In this document: positions 1 to 6,113 of the stretch, piece after piece
Position numbering within the stretch: the stretch's first letter is position 1
Layout: every line of letters starts with the position of its first letter
From: Actinomycetales bacterium
Lineage (GTDB): Bacteria > Actinomycetota > Actinomycetes > Actinomycetales > Microbacteriaceae
Assembly: GCA_015655255.1 (NCBI GenBank)
Contig: JAATFJ010000349.1
Span: 1 to 6,340 of the forward strand
Length of the DNA: 6,340 nt
Reading direction: 5' to 3'
The notes under the pieces: generated by a model
The model's input: only the letters and a program-made list of their open reading frames with translations
Told to the model about the DNA's origin: nothing
Database searches by the model: none
Program-made: the position numbers and the translations under genes

Positions 1-158
1 AGCAGCAGCAGCGATCGAGGGGACTACAACGAGGAGCAAGGACGTCCAGACGATAACCGTTACCCACCTCCGCGGTTTACTCGCTTGAACCTGATCTCGT
101 GTCACCCCTGCACCCATAGCACGAGTATGGCCCATGCTCATGGACGAGCACCTTCAAG
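1..158. other. Flank upstream of the IS1380 transposase, no gene recognised
   Basis: This stretch has no recognisable gene. It opens with four AGC triplets, and short open frames enter from the left edge (one ends at the TGA at 86-88, another runs to 162), but none gives a protein I recognise. It should contain the left end of the IS1380 element and possibly the 3' end of an interrupted host gene. Only one side of the element is present, so terminal repeats cannot be matched. Weak dyads are visible (CTCGTG at 96-101 with CACGAG at 120-125; TGCTC at 135-139 with GAGCA at 146-150). They may be part of the element's own promoter or end, but this is not supported further. Confidence 0.4.
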
Positions 159-1348
159 GTGAAGAATACCGGAGCCTATCCCCGCGCCCATGTTGATACG
201 GCGGCGGTGTCCGCGGTCGGGCATGCGGGCGGGGTGCTACTGACCGAGACGATACGGGCGACAGGCCTGGACCGTCGCCTCTCGGAGGCGCTTGGGGCGT
301 GGCGGAACCCGCTCGCGACGCACGACCCGGCGAAGGTGATCCTGGATCTCGCGGTCACGCTCGCGCTCGGGGGTGACGCGCTCAGCGATATCGCGACCGT
401 GCGTGCTGAGCCGGGCGTCTACGGGCTGGTCGCGTCGGATCCGACCGTTTCCCGCACGATCACCGCCCTCGCCGCGGACGCCGGCCGGGCACTCGAGGCG
501 ATCGACACCGTCCGGCAGCAGGCGCGGTCGACAGCGTGGGCGCTGGCTGGCTCGCATGCCCCCGATGCTGCTGTCACGGCTGACGCTCCGTTGGCGATCG
601 ATCTGGACGCGACGCTGCTCACTGCGCATTCCGAGAAGGAACAGGCAGCGGCGACGTTCAAACGCGGGTTCGGGTTCCACCCGCTGATCGCGTTCGCCGA
701 CCACGGGCCGACCGGTTCCGGCGAGATGCTCGCGATCCGCCTCCGCCCAGGGAATGCGGGCTCGAACACCGCGGCCGATCACATCGCCGTCACCCGCACC
801 GCTCTGGCGCAGCTCCCCGGCGGGAGCCCGCGTCCCGGGAAGAGCGTCCTGATTCGGACGGATGGCGCCGGCGGCACGAAAGAGTTCATCTCCTGGCTGA
901 CGAAGCGACGCCTGTCGTACTCAGTCGGGTTCACGCTCCCGTTCCATACCCCGGAGCTCTACAAGCTGATCACCGACCACAAGGCCTGGGAGGCGGCGCT
1001 CGACGCCGATGGCGACGTCCGCGAGGGGGCCGCAGTCGCGGAGCTGACCGGGCTGCTCGATCTGACCGGCTGGCCCGAGGGCATGCGCGTCATCGTCCGC
1101 AGGGAACGCCCCCACCCCGGCGCGCAACTCCGCTTCGACGACGTCGACGGATACCGGCTCACCGCGTTCGCCACCAACACCCGCCGCGGGCAGCTGCAAC
1201 GGCTCGAGCTGCGTCACCGGCGCCGAGCCCGCTGCGAAGACCGCATCCGCAACGCGAAAGACCAGGGTCTCCGCAACCTCCCATTACACGGGTTCGATCA
1301 GAACCGGATCTGGACCGCGATCGTCGCCCTCGCCAGCGAGATCACCGC

Positions 1349-1541
1349 CTGGGCCGGGTGCCATTGCGTTGCGTCACCCGCTCCGGAGAACGTTCGAACG
1401 GGGGGCGCCGATGAACGCGGCTGCTTCCGCGTCGATCAGCTCCTGGTAGAGCGTCTCGGTCGCGACCCGGATCCGGTCGGTGACATCGGTGAGTTTCAAT
1501 TCCCCGAGGAGCTCGAGGAGAGCAGACTGGTCAAGAGCCAT
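1349..1541 (-). pseudogene. IS256-family transposase, N-terminal fragment with frameshift
   Basis: Reading leftward from the ATG at 1541-1539 gives MALDQSALLELLGELK, then TETLYQELIDAEAAAFIGA, the usual opening of IS256-family (mutator-like) transposases of actinobacteria. A purine-rich AAGGA ribosome site lies about 12 bases upstream. The frame hits TGA at 1376-1374 after 55 residues. Moving by one base inside the C-run of GGCGCCCCCCG (about 1394-1404) restores PFERSPERVTQRNGTRPR, again the expected family sequence, so a one-base deletion is the likely cause. The match then ends at about 1349, where the IS1380 fragment takes over. Roughly 64 of the ~400 residues usual for the family remain and the catalytic DDE core is absent, so this is a dead fragment. 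It lies wholly antisense to the chimeric frame of the IS1380 pseudogene. Confidence 0.8.
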
Positions 1542-1782
1542 CGCGCGTTGTGTCCTTCTGTGAGTAGCTTTAGTCGGTTCTCACTGACCATCGCACGATG
1601 GCTCACCCACGTCTACGACGCAGGCAACCCGATCGGAATCTCCACCACTCCACGGGACGTCACCCTCGGAGTGCACTTACCGCGACGTCCACGTGCCAAG
1701 TGTGCAGCTGGGCGTGCGTGTTTTGTGCTTATCTTTGCGCCTGCCCGGCAAGGCGGGAGGCGAAGGCGCGGGAAGGGACGCG
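1542..1782. other. IS256 upstream end plus spacer to the protease gene
   Basis: No gene is seen here on either strand apart from the tail of the chimeric IS1380 frame. The part nearest 1541 should be the non-coding 5' end of the IS256 element. The boundary with host DNA is not visible because the partner terminal repeat is missing. The right-hand part contains a hairpin described separately as a possible terminator of the protease gene. Confidence 0.4.
1737..1769 (-). terminator. Possible terminator hairpin downstream of the protease gene
   Basis: GCCT and CCCG (with one bulged G) at 1739-1747 pair with CGGG and AGGC at 1754-1761 around a six-base GCAAGG loop. An outer GCGCCT/AGGCGC pairing (1737-1742 with 1764-1769) could form instead or in part. 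It lies 14-46 bases past the minus-strand stop codon. There is no U-tract on the minus-strand transcript, so it would be an atypical actinobacterial terminator or only an mRNA 3' structure. Confidence 0.3.
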
Positions 1783-3063
1783 TCAGGAGACAGGGCCCTC
1801 GATGAGGGTGACGCTCGTGCTCTGTGTCGTCCCCGTCGTGTCAACGTAGGTGACGGTGACGGTGTCTCCGGGCTCATAGCTCTCGAGGAGTGTCGAGAGC
1901 GAGGTCGAGTCGGTCACGGCCACACCGTCGACGGCGGCGATGGTGTCACCGGCGACGAGGCCCGCGGTCGCTGCGGGCGTTCCCTCCAGCACGCCGCTGA
2001 TGACGGCGCCCGTCGTGGCGCTCGTGCTCGTCGACGTGCCGCCGAAGCCCTGCGCTCCGCCGAAGCTGCGCGTGCCGTAGCCCCCTGTCGTGGTGCTCGT
2101 GCTGCTGCTGAAGTACACGCCGAGGAAGGCCGGGTAGCCGAGCGTCCCTCCGTCTGTCTCGTCGCCCGCGAGGATCTGGTCGACGATGTCGAGGACGTCT
2201 TCGATGGGGATCGCGTAGGCCGTGACCGTCGCCGTGCCGCTCGACGCGGCCGTCGTCATGCCGATGACCTCGCCGTCGTCGTCGAGGAGCGCCCCGCCGG
2301 AGTCGCCCGAAACGACATCGGCGGAGATCTCGATCATGCCGTCGAGCGTCTCGCTGTCGGCGAGCGCCTCCGCGGAGGTCGTGACCGTCGCATCGAGCGC
2401 CGTGATCGTGCCGTCCGCGGCGAGGAGCACCCCACCGCCCTCGGCGTTGCCGACGGCGGTGATCGCATCGCCCGCGGCATCTGTCTCGTCGTCATCGATC
2501 GTCACCGTCGTGAGGTCGGAGGCTCCCGTGAGCTGCAGCAGGGCGACGTCGTCCTCGGAGTCGGTCCCGACGACCGTCGCGGTGTAGGTCTCGCCCGTGG
2601 AGGGGATCGTCACCGTGATCTCGGTCGCCCCGGACACGACGTGGTTGTTCGTGAGGATGAGGCCGTCGCTCGTGAGCACCATGCCGGTTCCCACTGCGCT
2701 CGCGTCGTAGTAGCCGAGGTCGGTATTGATGAGGACCACGCCGGTGGACTCCGTATCCGTTGCGGTCGTGGCTTCCTCCTGCGTGGTCGTGCCGGTCTGG
2801 GAACGCGTGCTCGTGCCGCCCTGGGCCGATCCCGATCCCTGCCAGCCGCCGTAACCGTACGCGGCGCCACGCGTATCCGAGACGGTCGCGGCGGTGCTTC
2901 CGGAGTCGGAGACGCGGGCAGCGGCCGTGAGTGGAACGGCGAAGGCCAGTGCCCCGGCGAGCGTCACGGCGGCGGCCGTGCAGGCGAGCGGAGCACGACG
3001 CCGATACCAGGGGCTCTTCTTTGCCGGAGCAGCGGTGGTGGTGAACTCTTCGTGCGTGGACAT
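1783..3063 (-). CDS. HtrA/DegP-like serine protease with PDZ domain (S1C), secreted or membrane-anchored
   Basis: This 426-residue protein should act outside the cytoplasmic membrane in protein quality control or processing; its substrates are unknown. Residues 1-24 are short and basic (KK, RRR), followed by a hydrophobic segment at about 25-49 that is either a signal peptide or a membrane anchor. A Ser/Thr/Gly-rich linker (~50-106) leads to a trypsin-like domain with His141 in ILTNNHVV, Asp172 in SEDDVALL and Ser255 in VSGDSGGAL, a complete triad. A PDZ domain (~311-423) follows, with the GTPAATAGLVAGDTI carboxylate-binding signature, interrupted near its start by a low-complexity Ser/Thr/Gly/Tyr stretch (~318-352). 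After residue 50 I count 52 Asp/Glu, three Arg and no Lys. The start at 3063 is supported by a GGGAGG ribosome site five bases upstream and by placing the hydrophobic segment at the N-terminus. The same frame stays open far upstream, but antisense to the next genes. Family assignment is firm; the physiological role is inferred. Confidence 0.93.
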   Translation of the reverse strand: MSTHEEFTTTAAPAKKSPWYRRRAPLACTAAAVTLAGALAFAVPLTAAARVSDSGSTAATVSDTRGAAYGYGGWQGSGSAQGGTSTRSQTGTTTQEEATTATDTESTGVVLINTDLGYYDASAVGTGMVLTSDGLILTNNHVVSGATEITVTIPSTGETYTATVVGTDSEDDVALLQLTGASDLTTVTIDDDETDAAGDAITAVGNAEGGGVLLAADGTITALDATVTTSAEALADSETLDGMIEISADVVSGDSGGALLDDDGEVIGMTTAASSGTATVTAYAIPIEDVLDIVDQILAGDETDGGTLGYPAFLGVYFSSSTSTTTGGYGTRSFGGAQGFGGTSTSTSATTGAVISGVLEGTPAATAGLVAGDTIAAVDGVAVTDSTSLSTLLESYEPGDTVTVTYVDTTGTTQSTSVTLIEGPVS

Positions 3064-3068
3064 GACAG

Positions 3069-3074
3069 CCTCCC
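3069..3074 (-). promoter_or_regulatory. Ribosome binding site of the protease gene
   Basis: GGGAGG on the minus strand ends five bases before the ATG at 3063-3061. It decides the start within a reading frame that otherwise stays open for more than a kilobase upstream. Confidence 0.8.
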
Positions 3075-3079
3075 GTGAG

Positions 3080-3150
3080 CGGAAACATCCGGATTCCGTC
3101 CCGAGCGACGTGCTCACCGTCGTCGACTCGGGTGGTGGATCAGCTCCACC
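3080..3150. promoter_or_regulatory. Dyads in the protease upstream region, candidate operators
   Basis: Two inverted repeats lie upstream of the protease start. One is CGGAA (3080-3084) with TTCCG (3094-3098), overlapping an eight-base ATCCGGAT palindrome (3087-3094). The other is a perfect GGTGGA (3134-3139) / TCCACC (3145-3150) with a five-base spacer, and a further CACCACC at 3161-3167 could pair with GGTGGTG at 3131-3137. They lie 17-35 and about 71-104 bases before the protease start, where a regulator could bind. No clear -35/-10 pair for the protease was found. Short dyads are common in GC-rich DNA, so the operator reading is only a suggestion. Confidence 0.25.
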
Positions 3151-3278
3151 GACTTCAGAACACCACCGCCGGTGATGAGGGGGAGCGGGAGGGGCTATGC
3201 GCTTCCTATGAGATGCGATGCTCGTGTGGTCGCGCCGTCGTCCGAGGACACACGGGCCCCCGCCGCGTGCGGCGCACC

Positions 3279-3284
3279 TACGAT
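3279..3284 (+). promoter_or_regulatory. Possible -10 box for the C26 hydrolase gene
   Basis: TACGAT fits the TAnnnT pattern of housekeeping -10 elements and would start transcription near 3291, just before the ribosome site. No -35 match is seen 16-18 bases upstream (the stretch there is GC-only). A small CGCCG/CGGCG dyad (3261-3265, 3270-3274) lies immediately upstream and could be an operator. Confidence 0.3.
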
Positions 3285-3296
3285 TGATGGATATCC

Positions 3297-3304
3297 GGAG
3301 GAGG
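3297..3304 (+). promoter_or_regulatory. Ribosome binding site of the C26 hydrolase gene
   Basis: GGAGGAGG is a near-perfect Shine-Dalgarno sequence five bases before the GTG at 3310. It supports this GTG as the original start of the now interrupted gene, although the frame is open further upstream. Confidence 0.8.
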
Positions 3305-3309
3305 AAAAC

Positions 3310-4026
3310 GTGAGCGGACGGTCCATCGCCGTTGTCCAGGTCGTCGAAGAACGGGACAAGTACCCCGGGTATCAGCAGATCGTCGATCACCTCAACGTCT
3401 CCGCCCTCCGCATCCTCGATGACCTCGGCTGGAACACCCGGCTCATCGCCGCTGGCGATGTGGGAACGGCCGCCACCCTCGCGCAGGCGCGCTAGGCGGA
3501 GCTCATCCTCCTCATGGGCGGTGAAGACGTGCACCCCTCGTTCTACGGCGGGCCTACGGAATACCCCCGATCCGGCGTGCACAGCATCGCCGCCGACGAG
3601 GCGCAGATCGCCCTCGTAAAGGATGCGGAGAAGCGCGGAACCCCACTCCTCGCGATCTGCCGCGGGCATCAGGTGCTCAACGTCGCGCTCGGCGGAGACC
3701 TCATCCAGCACCTCCCGCCGGAATCCGGGCACCGCAACTCCCAGGGCCCGGACACCTTCAAGGAACACGGCCTGATCCTCGACGCCGCGGGAGCCCTCGC
3801 CGACGTCGTGCGCACGGATGAAGCCGTGCAGAGCTCGCACCATCAGGCCGTCGGGCGCCTGGGAACCGGGCTGCGCGTCGCCGCCTCGAGCGTTGACGGC
3901 GTCGTGGAGGCCGTCGTCCACGAAAGCGCGCCGCTCACGGGCGTGCAGTGGCATCCCGAGCACCGCTCCGCGCCCGATGGGCAGCTCGTCCGGCTTCTGC
4001 GGCGGCTGGAGCAGCAGCTCTCCTGA
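3310..4026 (+). pseudogene. Gamma-glutamyl-gamma-aminobutyrate hydrolase-like (peptidase C26), broken by in-frame TAG
   Basis: The intact protein would be a 238-residue class I glutamine amidotransferase-like hydrolase of the PuuD/peptidase C26 type, which cleaves gamma-glutamyl amide bonds in the cytoplasm, for example in putrescine breakdown. Family features in one frame are LILLMGGEDVHPSFYGG (65-81), the nucleophile elbow AICRGHQ with Cys117, SSHHQAV (175-181) and VQWHPE with His215 and Glu217. The frame is interrupted by TAG at 3493-3495 (codon 62) between AQAR and AELILL. Reading is otherwise unbroken on both sides, so a single substitution, for instance CAG to TAG, explains it better than an indel. 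The first 61 residues alone lack all catalytic residues. Restart at the ATG at 3514 would lose the N-terminal strand and helix and has no well-spaced ribosome site. It is either a recent nonsense pseudogene or a base-call error. The substrate is not determinable from sequence. Confidence 0.88.
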
Positions 4027-4050
4027 CACGGGGCGCGCCTGCGGCGTGAC

Positions 4051-4056
4051 TAGCAT
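4051..4056 (+). promoter_or_regulatory. -10 box placed for leaderless transcription of the S33 hydrolase
   Basis: TAGCAT ends seven bases before the ATG at 4064, so transcription would begin at or next to the start codon. No Shine-Dalgarno sequence fits in the intervening bases. CTGACA at 4023-4028 resembles a -35 but is 22 bases away, longer than the usual 16-19. Leaderless mRNAs are common in actinobacteria. Confidence 0.45.
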
Positions 4057-4063
4057 CGAGAGT

Positions 4064-5317
4064 ATGACTACCCGCACGCGCCGCCTCGGCGAACTCCGCC
4101 TCGACGAACACACGATCACCGTCCCGCTCACCGCCGATCCCACCGACGGCCGGACGATCGATGTCTTCGCGCGCGTCGTCACTCGGCCCGGCGGGGAGGA
4201 GCTGCCCTACCTGCTCTACCTCCAGGGCGGCCCGGGGGTCGAATCCCCCCGCCCCTCGCTGTCCCCGGCGGCTCCCGGCTGGCTCCCCGTCGCCCTCGAA
4301 CACTATCGCGTCGTCTTCCTCGATCAGCGCGGCACAGGGCTGTCCACGCCTGTCGACGATCGCATCCTCCAGGGGCGCAGCACGGCCGAGGTCGCCGAAT
4401 ATCTCACGCATCTTCGGGCCGACGGCATCGTCCGTGACGCGGAGGCGCTGCGGGATCATCTCGGAGCCGCCCGTTGGAACACCCTCGGCCAGTCCTTCGG
4501 CGGATTCACGACGCTGCACTATCTCAGCACGCACGCCGAGGCGATCGACCGAGCCATCCTCACGGGCGGACTCAGCGCCATCGGACGCTCCAGCGACGAC
4601 GTCTACGCGCTTTGCTACGCGAAGCTGCGCGCGGCGAACGAAGGGTACTACCGCCGCTTCCCCGAGCACCGCGAGGCGATCCACGACATCGTCCAGCTCG
4701 CCGCCGACGGCGAGATCGTCCTCCCCGACGGCGAGGTCGTCTCGCCCTCGCGCATCCGCAGTCTCGGGCACACGCTCGGCTCAGATCACGGCTGGCTCGG
4801 CCTGCACGACCTTCTTGACCTCGACCCGCGTTCGAGCGCCTTCCGACACGATCTCGCGGGCCTCCTCCCGTTCGGTGGACGCAACCCGCTCTACTACGTC
4901 ATCCACGAATCCTCCTACGCCGACGGGGTCACGACCGACTGGGCGGCCGAGCGCGTCGAACCGGAGGACTTCCGCGACGATCCGACCCTGCTCACGGGAG
5001 AGCACGTGCGCCGCGAATGGCTCGACACGGTGCCCGCCCTGCAGCCGTGGAAGGACGTCGCCCTCGCCCTCGCGCAGCAGCCCTGGCCGACGCTGTACGA
5101 CGCGGCTGCGCTGGAGGCCTCCCAAGCCCGCGGCGCCGCCTCCGTGTACGTCAACGACCTCTATGTGCCACTGGAGTACTCGCTGGAGACCGCGGCGCAC
5201 CTCCCGGGGATCTCGCTGTACGTGACGAGCGAGCATGAGCATTCCGGCCTCCGCACGAGCAACGGTGAGGTGCTGCGGCACCTGTTCGACCTCGCGGAGG
5301 GGAAGCGGGTGCGCTGA
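4064..5317 (+). CDS. Alpha/beta hydrolase, proline iminopeptidase-type (peptidase family S33)
   Basis: This 417-residue cytoplasmic hydrolase belongs to the family that removes N-terminal proline or other residues from small peptides and amides; the exact substrate is open. The oxyanion-hole motif appears as LQGGPG at 53-58 (the family usually has HGGPG), followed by DQRGTGLS at 87-94. The nucleophile elbow is GQSFGG with Ser144. Asp365 in VYVNDLYVPLEYS and His393 in SEHEHSGLR complete the likely triad. A helical cap domain lies at about 170-340. There is no signal peptide. The ATG at 4064 is chosen because the family N-terminus starts here and a -10 box sits just upstream; the open frame reaching back to 3818 overlaps the C26 gene and is a shadow. 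It lies 37 bp after the C26 pseudogene and is probably transcribed separately. It ends in a hairpin shared with the convergent AraC gene. Confidence 0.92.
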   Translation: MTTRTRRLGELRLDEHTITVPLTADPTDGRTIDVFARVVTRPGGEELPYLLYLQGGPGVESPRPSLSPAAPGWLPVALEHYRVVFLDQRGTGLSTPVDDRILQGRSTAEVAEYLTHLRADGIVRDAEALRDHLGAARWNTLGQSFGGFTTLHYLSTHAEAIDRAILTGGLSAIGRSSDDVYALCYAKLRAANEGYYRRFPEHREAIHDIVQLAADGEIVLPDGEVVSPSRIRSLGHTLGSDHGWLGLHDLLDLDPRSSAFRHDLAGLLPFGGRNPLYYVIHESSYADGVTTDWAAERVEPEDFRDDPTLLTGEHVRREWLDTVPALQPWKDVALALAQQPWPTLYDAAALEASQARGAASVYVNDLYVPLEYSLETAAHLPGISLYVTSEHEHSGLRTSNGEVLRHLFDLAEGKRVR

Positions 5318-5334
5318 GCGGGCGTCTCGCTCAG
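5314..5334. terminator. Bidirectional hairpin containing both convergent stop codons
   Basis: CTGAGCG (5314-5320) and CGCTCAG (5328-5334) form a perfect seven-base stem around a seven-base GGCGTCT loop. The left arm holds the TGA of the S33 hydrolase (5315-5317). The right arm, read on the minus strand, holds the TGA of the AraC gene (5333-5331). The symmetry and position between converging genes fit a two-way terminator, though neither side has a U-tract and the stem is short. Confidence 0.5.
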
Positions 5335-6113
5335 GGCTGTGGAAGGTAGGTGCCGGGGGTCTGTCCGGTGACCCTGCGGAAGGTGGCGATGAACGCGCTG
5401 GGCGTGCGGTATCCCACCGCCCGCGCCGTGGCACCCACCGGTGAGCCTCGGCCCAGCAGCGGGATCGCCGCGCGGATGCGGACCTGCGTCCGCCAGACGG
5501 CGAAACTCAGTCCCGTCTCCGCGCGGAACAGTCGTGACAGCGTGCGCACGCTCGCATGGACCTCATCGGCCCAGGCGGTGAGCTCGCGCTGATCGTCCGG
5601 ATGCGCGATGAGCCCTTCGGCGACCGTGCGAGCCCGAGGGTCGCTCGGCATCGTGATGTGCAGATGCTGCGCGGGGAGCGGGGCGAGCAGCCGGAACAGA
5701 AGTGCCTCCGCGGCGGGCCGGGAGGGATCGGTGGTCGCGATGCGATGCAGATGGGCGACGAGCTCGCCCAGGAGCGTACTGACGGCGAAGCAGGTCGGCT
5801 CCGTCCAGCCGAGGGGAGTGCGCTCGGGGTCGAAGGTGATGGTGACCATCTCTCCGGCGTGCAGCACCGTGCCGGAATGCGCGATCCCGCCGGGAACCCA
5901 GAGACCGTAGCCGGGTGGGATGAGCCAGTCGCGCCCGGCGACCGTTCCCAGCAGCGTCGCCGTGGCGCTCCAGGTGAGCATCGGCTCCGGATGGGTGTGC
6001 AGATCCAGCCGTTCCTCGTCGCGCGCGACATCCGGATCGATGTTGAGGATGGGGGAGTCGATCGATGTGGCCGATTCGGGGTATTGGTTGTCCCCTGCAT
6101 GCATGACGGCCAT
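5331..6113 (-). CDS. AraC-family transcriptional regulator with N-terminal cupin-like domain
   Basis: This 260-residue DNA-binding regulator is likely to control the divergent exporter gene. The N-terminal half is a cupin-like effector domain, with LDLHTHPE (His39, His41), the PPGYGLWVPGGIAHS turn (66-80) and EMVTITFDPE. The C-terminal ~100 residues carry the two helix-turn-helix units typical of AraC: about 178-205 (LTAWADEVHASVRTLSRLFR) and about 225-250, ending in the signature FRRVTGQTPGTYLPQP. Length and layout match one-domain-sensor AraC proteins of the NimR/YeaM kind. Two starts are possible: ATG at 6113 (260 residues) or ATG at 6104 (257 residues). The second sits seven bases after a TAGGAT -10 box and would be leaderless. 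The open frame extends upstream to 6218, but into the exporter gene. It converges on the S33 hydrolase with 13 bp between stops. The effector is unknown. Confidence 0.93.
   Translation of the reverse strand: MAVMHAGDNQYPESATSIDSPILNIDPDVARDEERLDLHTHPEPMLTWSATATLLGTVAGRDWLIPPGYGLWVPGGIAHSGTVLHAGEMVTITFDPERTPLGWTEPTCFAVSTLLGELVAHLHRIATTDPSRPAAEALLFRLLAPLPAQHLHITMPSDPRARTVAEGLIAHPDDQRELTAWADEVHASVRTLSRLFRAETGLSFAVWRTQVRIRAAIPLLGRGSPVGATARAVGYRTPSAFIATFRRVTGQTPGTYLPQP

Larger units (their letters stand above)
1..1680. mobile_element. Composite IS remnant: IS1380 5' part fused tail to tail with IS256 5' part
   Basis: Two unrelated insertion-sequence fragments meet head-out, tail-in. From the left, an IS1380-family transposase reads rightward and stops matching its family after about residue 400 (near 1358). 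From the right, an IS256-family transposase reads leftward from its start at 1541 and can be followed to about 1349. Both elements keep their 5' ends and have lost their 3' ends, so neither has a complete pair of ends and neither should move on its own. The simplest history is a deletion joining two oppositely oriented elements; insertion followed by deletion is also possible. Outer limits are uncertain. The left end is somewhere in 1-158, and the right end lies between 1541 and 1782. I set it near 1680 only because an AGTGCACT palindrome (1670-1677) lies about where an IS256 end would be expected. Confidence 0.6.
159..1805 (+). pseudogene. IS1380-family transposase, 3'-truncated, frame reads on into foreign sequence
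   Basis: This is a DDE transposase for cut-and-paste movement of an IS1380-type element, recognised from family-typical stretches: the MKNTGAYPR start, ASDPTVSRT near residue 92, AHSEK near 156, RPGNAGSNTAADH at 196-208, RERPHPGAQLRF at 315-326 and GLRNLPLH at 370-377. Candidate catalytic acids are D148 or D150 in IDLDATL, D235 in IRTDG, and E360 in RCEDRI. The GTG at 159 is chosen because it gives the usual family N-terminus; no upstream in-frame start exists, and the ribosome site is weak. Intact relatives run to roughly 450-460 residues (recalled family length). Here the match ends at about residue 400 (position 1358), and the remaining ~148 codons to 1805 are the antisense of an IS256 fragment plus non-coding DNA, overlapping the end of the protease gene by 23 bp. 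The C-terminal part is missing, so activity is unlikely. An alternative is a chimeric protein that is expressed but inert. Confidence 0.85.

Noticed and set aside
1..12. Four AGC repeats as a microsatellite
   Set aside because: Too short, and cut by the window edge.
85..120. TTGAAC (85-90) with CATAGC (115-120) as an IS1380 promoter
   Set aside because: The spacing of 24 bases is too long for a standard promoter.
237..782. A 181-codon minus-strand frame within the IS1380 transposase, with other antisense frames at 3935-4771 and 5556-6155
   Set aside because: All are antisense to well-supported genes, with compositions expected of GC-rich shadows.
1693..3078. A 461-codon plus-strand frame opposite the protease
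   Set aside because: Arg/Gly-rich shadow of GC-rich codons, with no recognisable domain and no suitable start context.
3493..3495. TAG as a recoded codon (pyrrolysine or programmed readthrough)
   Set aside because: No family precedent, no downstream recoding structure recognised and no Pyl machinery in view; a simple nonsense mutation or error is more likely.
4023..4028. CTGACA as the -35 of the S33 promoter
   Set aside because: It is 22 bases from the -10, outside the usual range, so it is mentioned but not called.
1783..4182. A 799-codon minus-strand frame containing the protease
   Set aside because: The upstream ~370 codons are antisense to the C26 and S33 genes and have no family resemblance. 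The ribosome site and hydrophobic segment place the start at 3063.
4161..5225. A 354-codon frame inside the S33 gene
   Set aside because: Ser/Arg/Pro-rich out-of-frame shadow of the real gene.
3818..5317. Longer version of the S33 hydrolase starting at 3818
   Set aside because: The extra 82 codons overlap the C26 gene in another frame and do not resemble the hydrolase family; the ATG at 4064 fits the family N-terminus.
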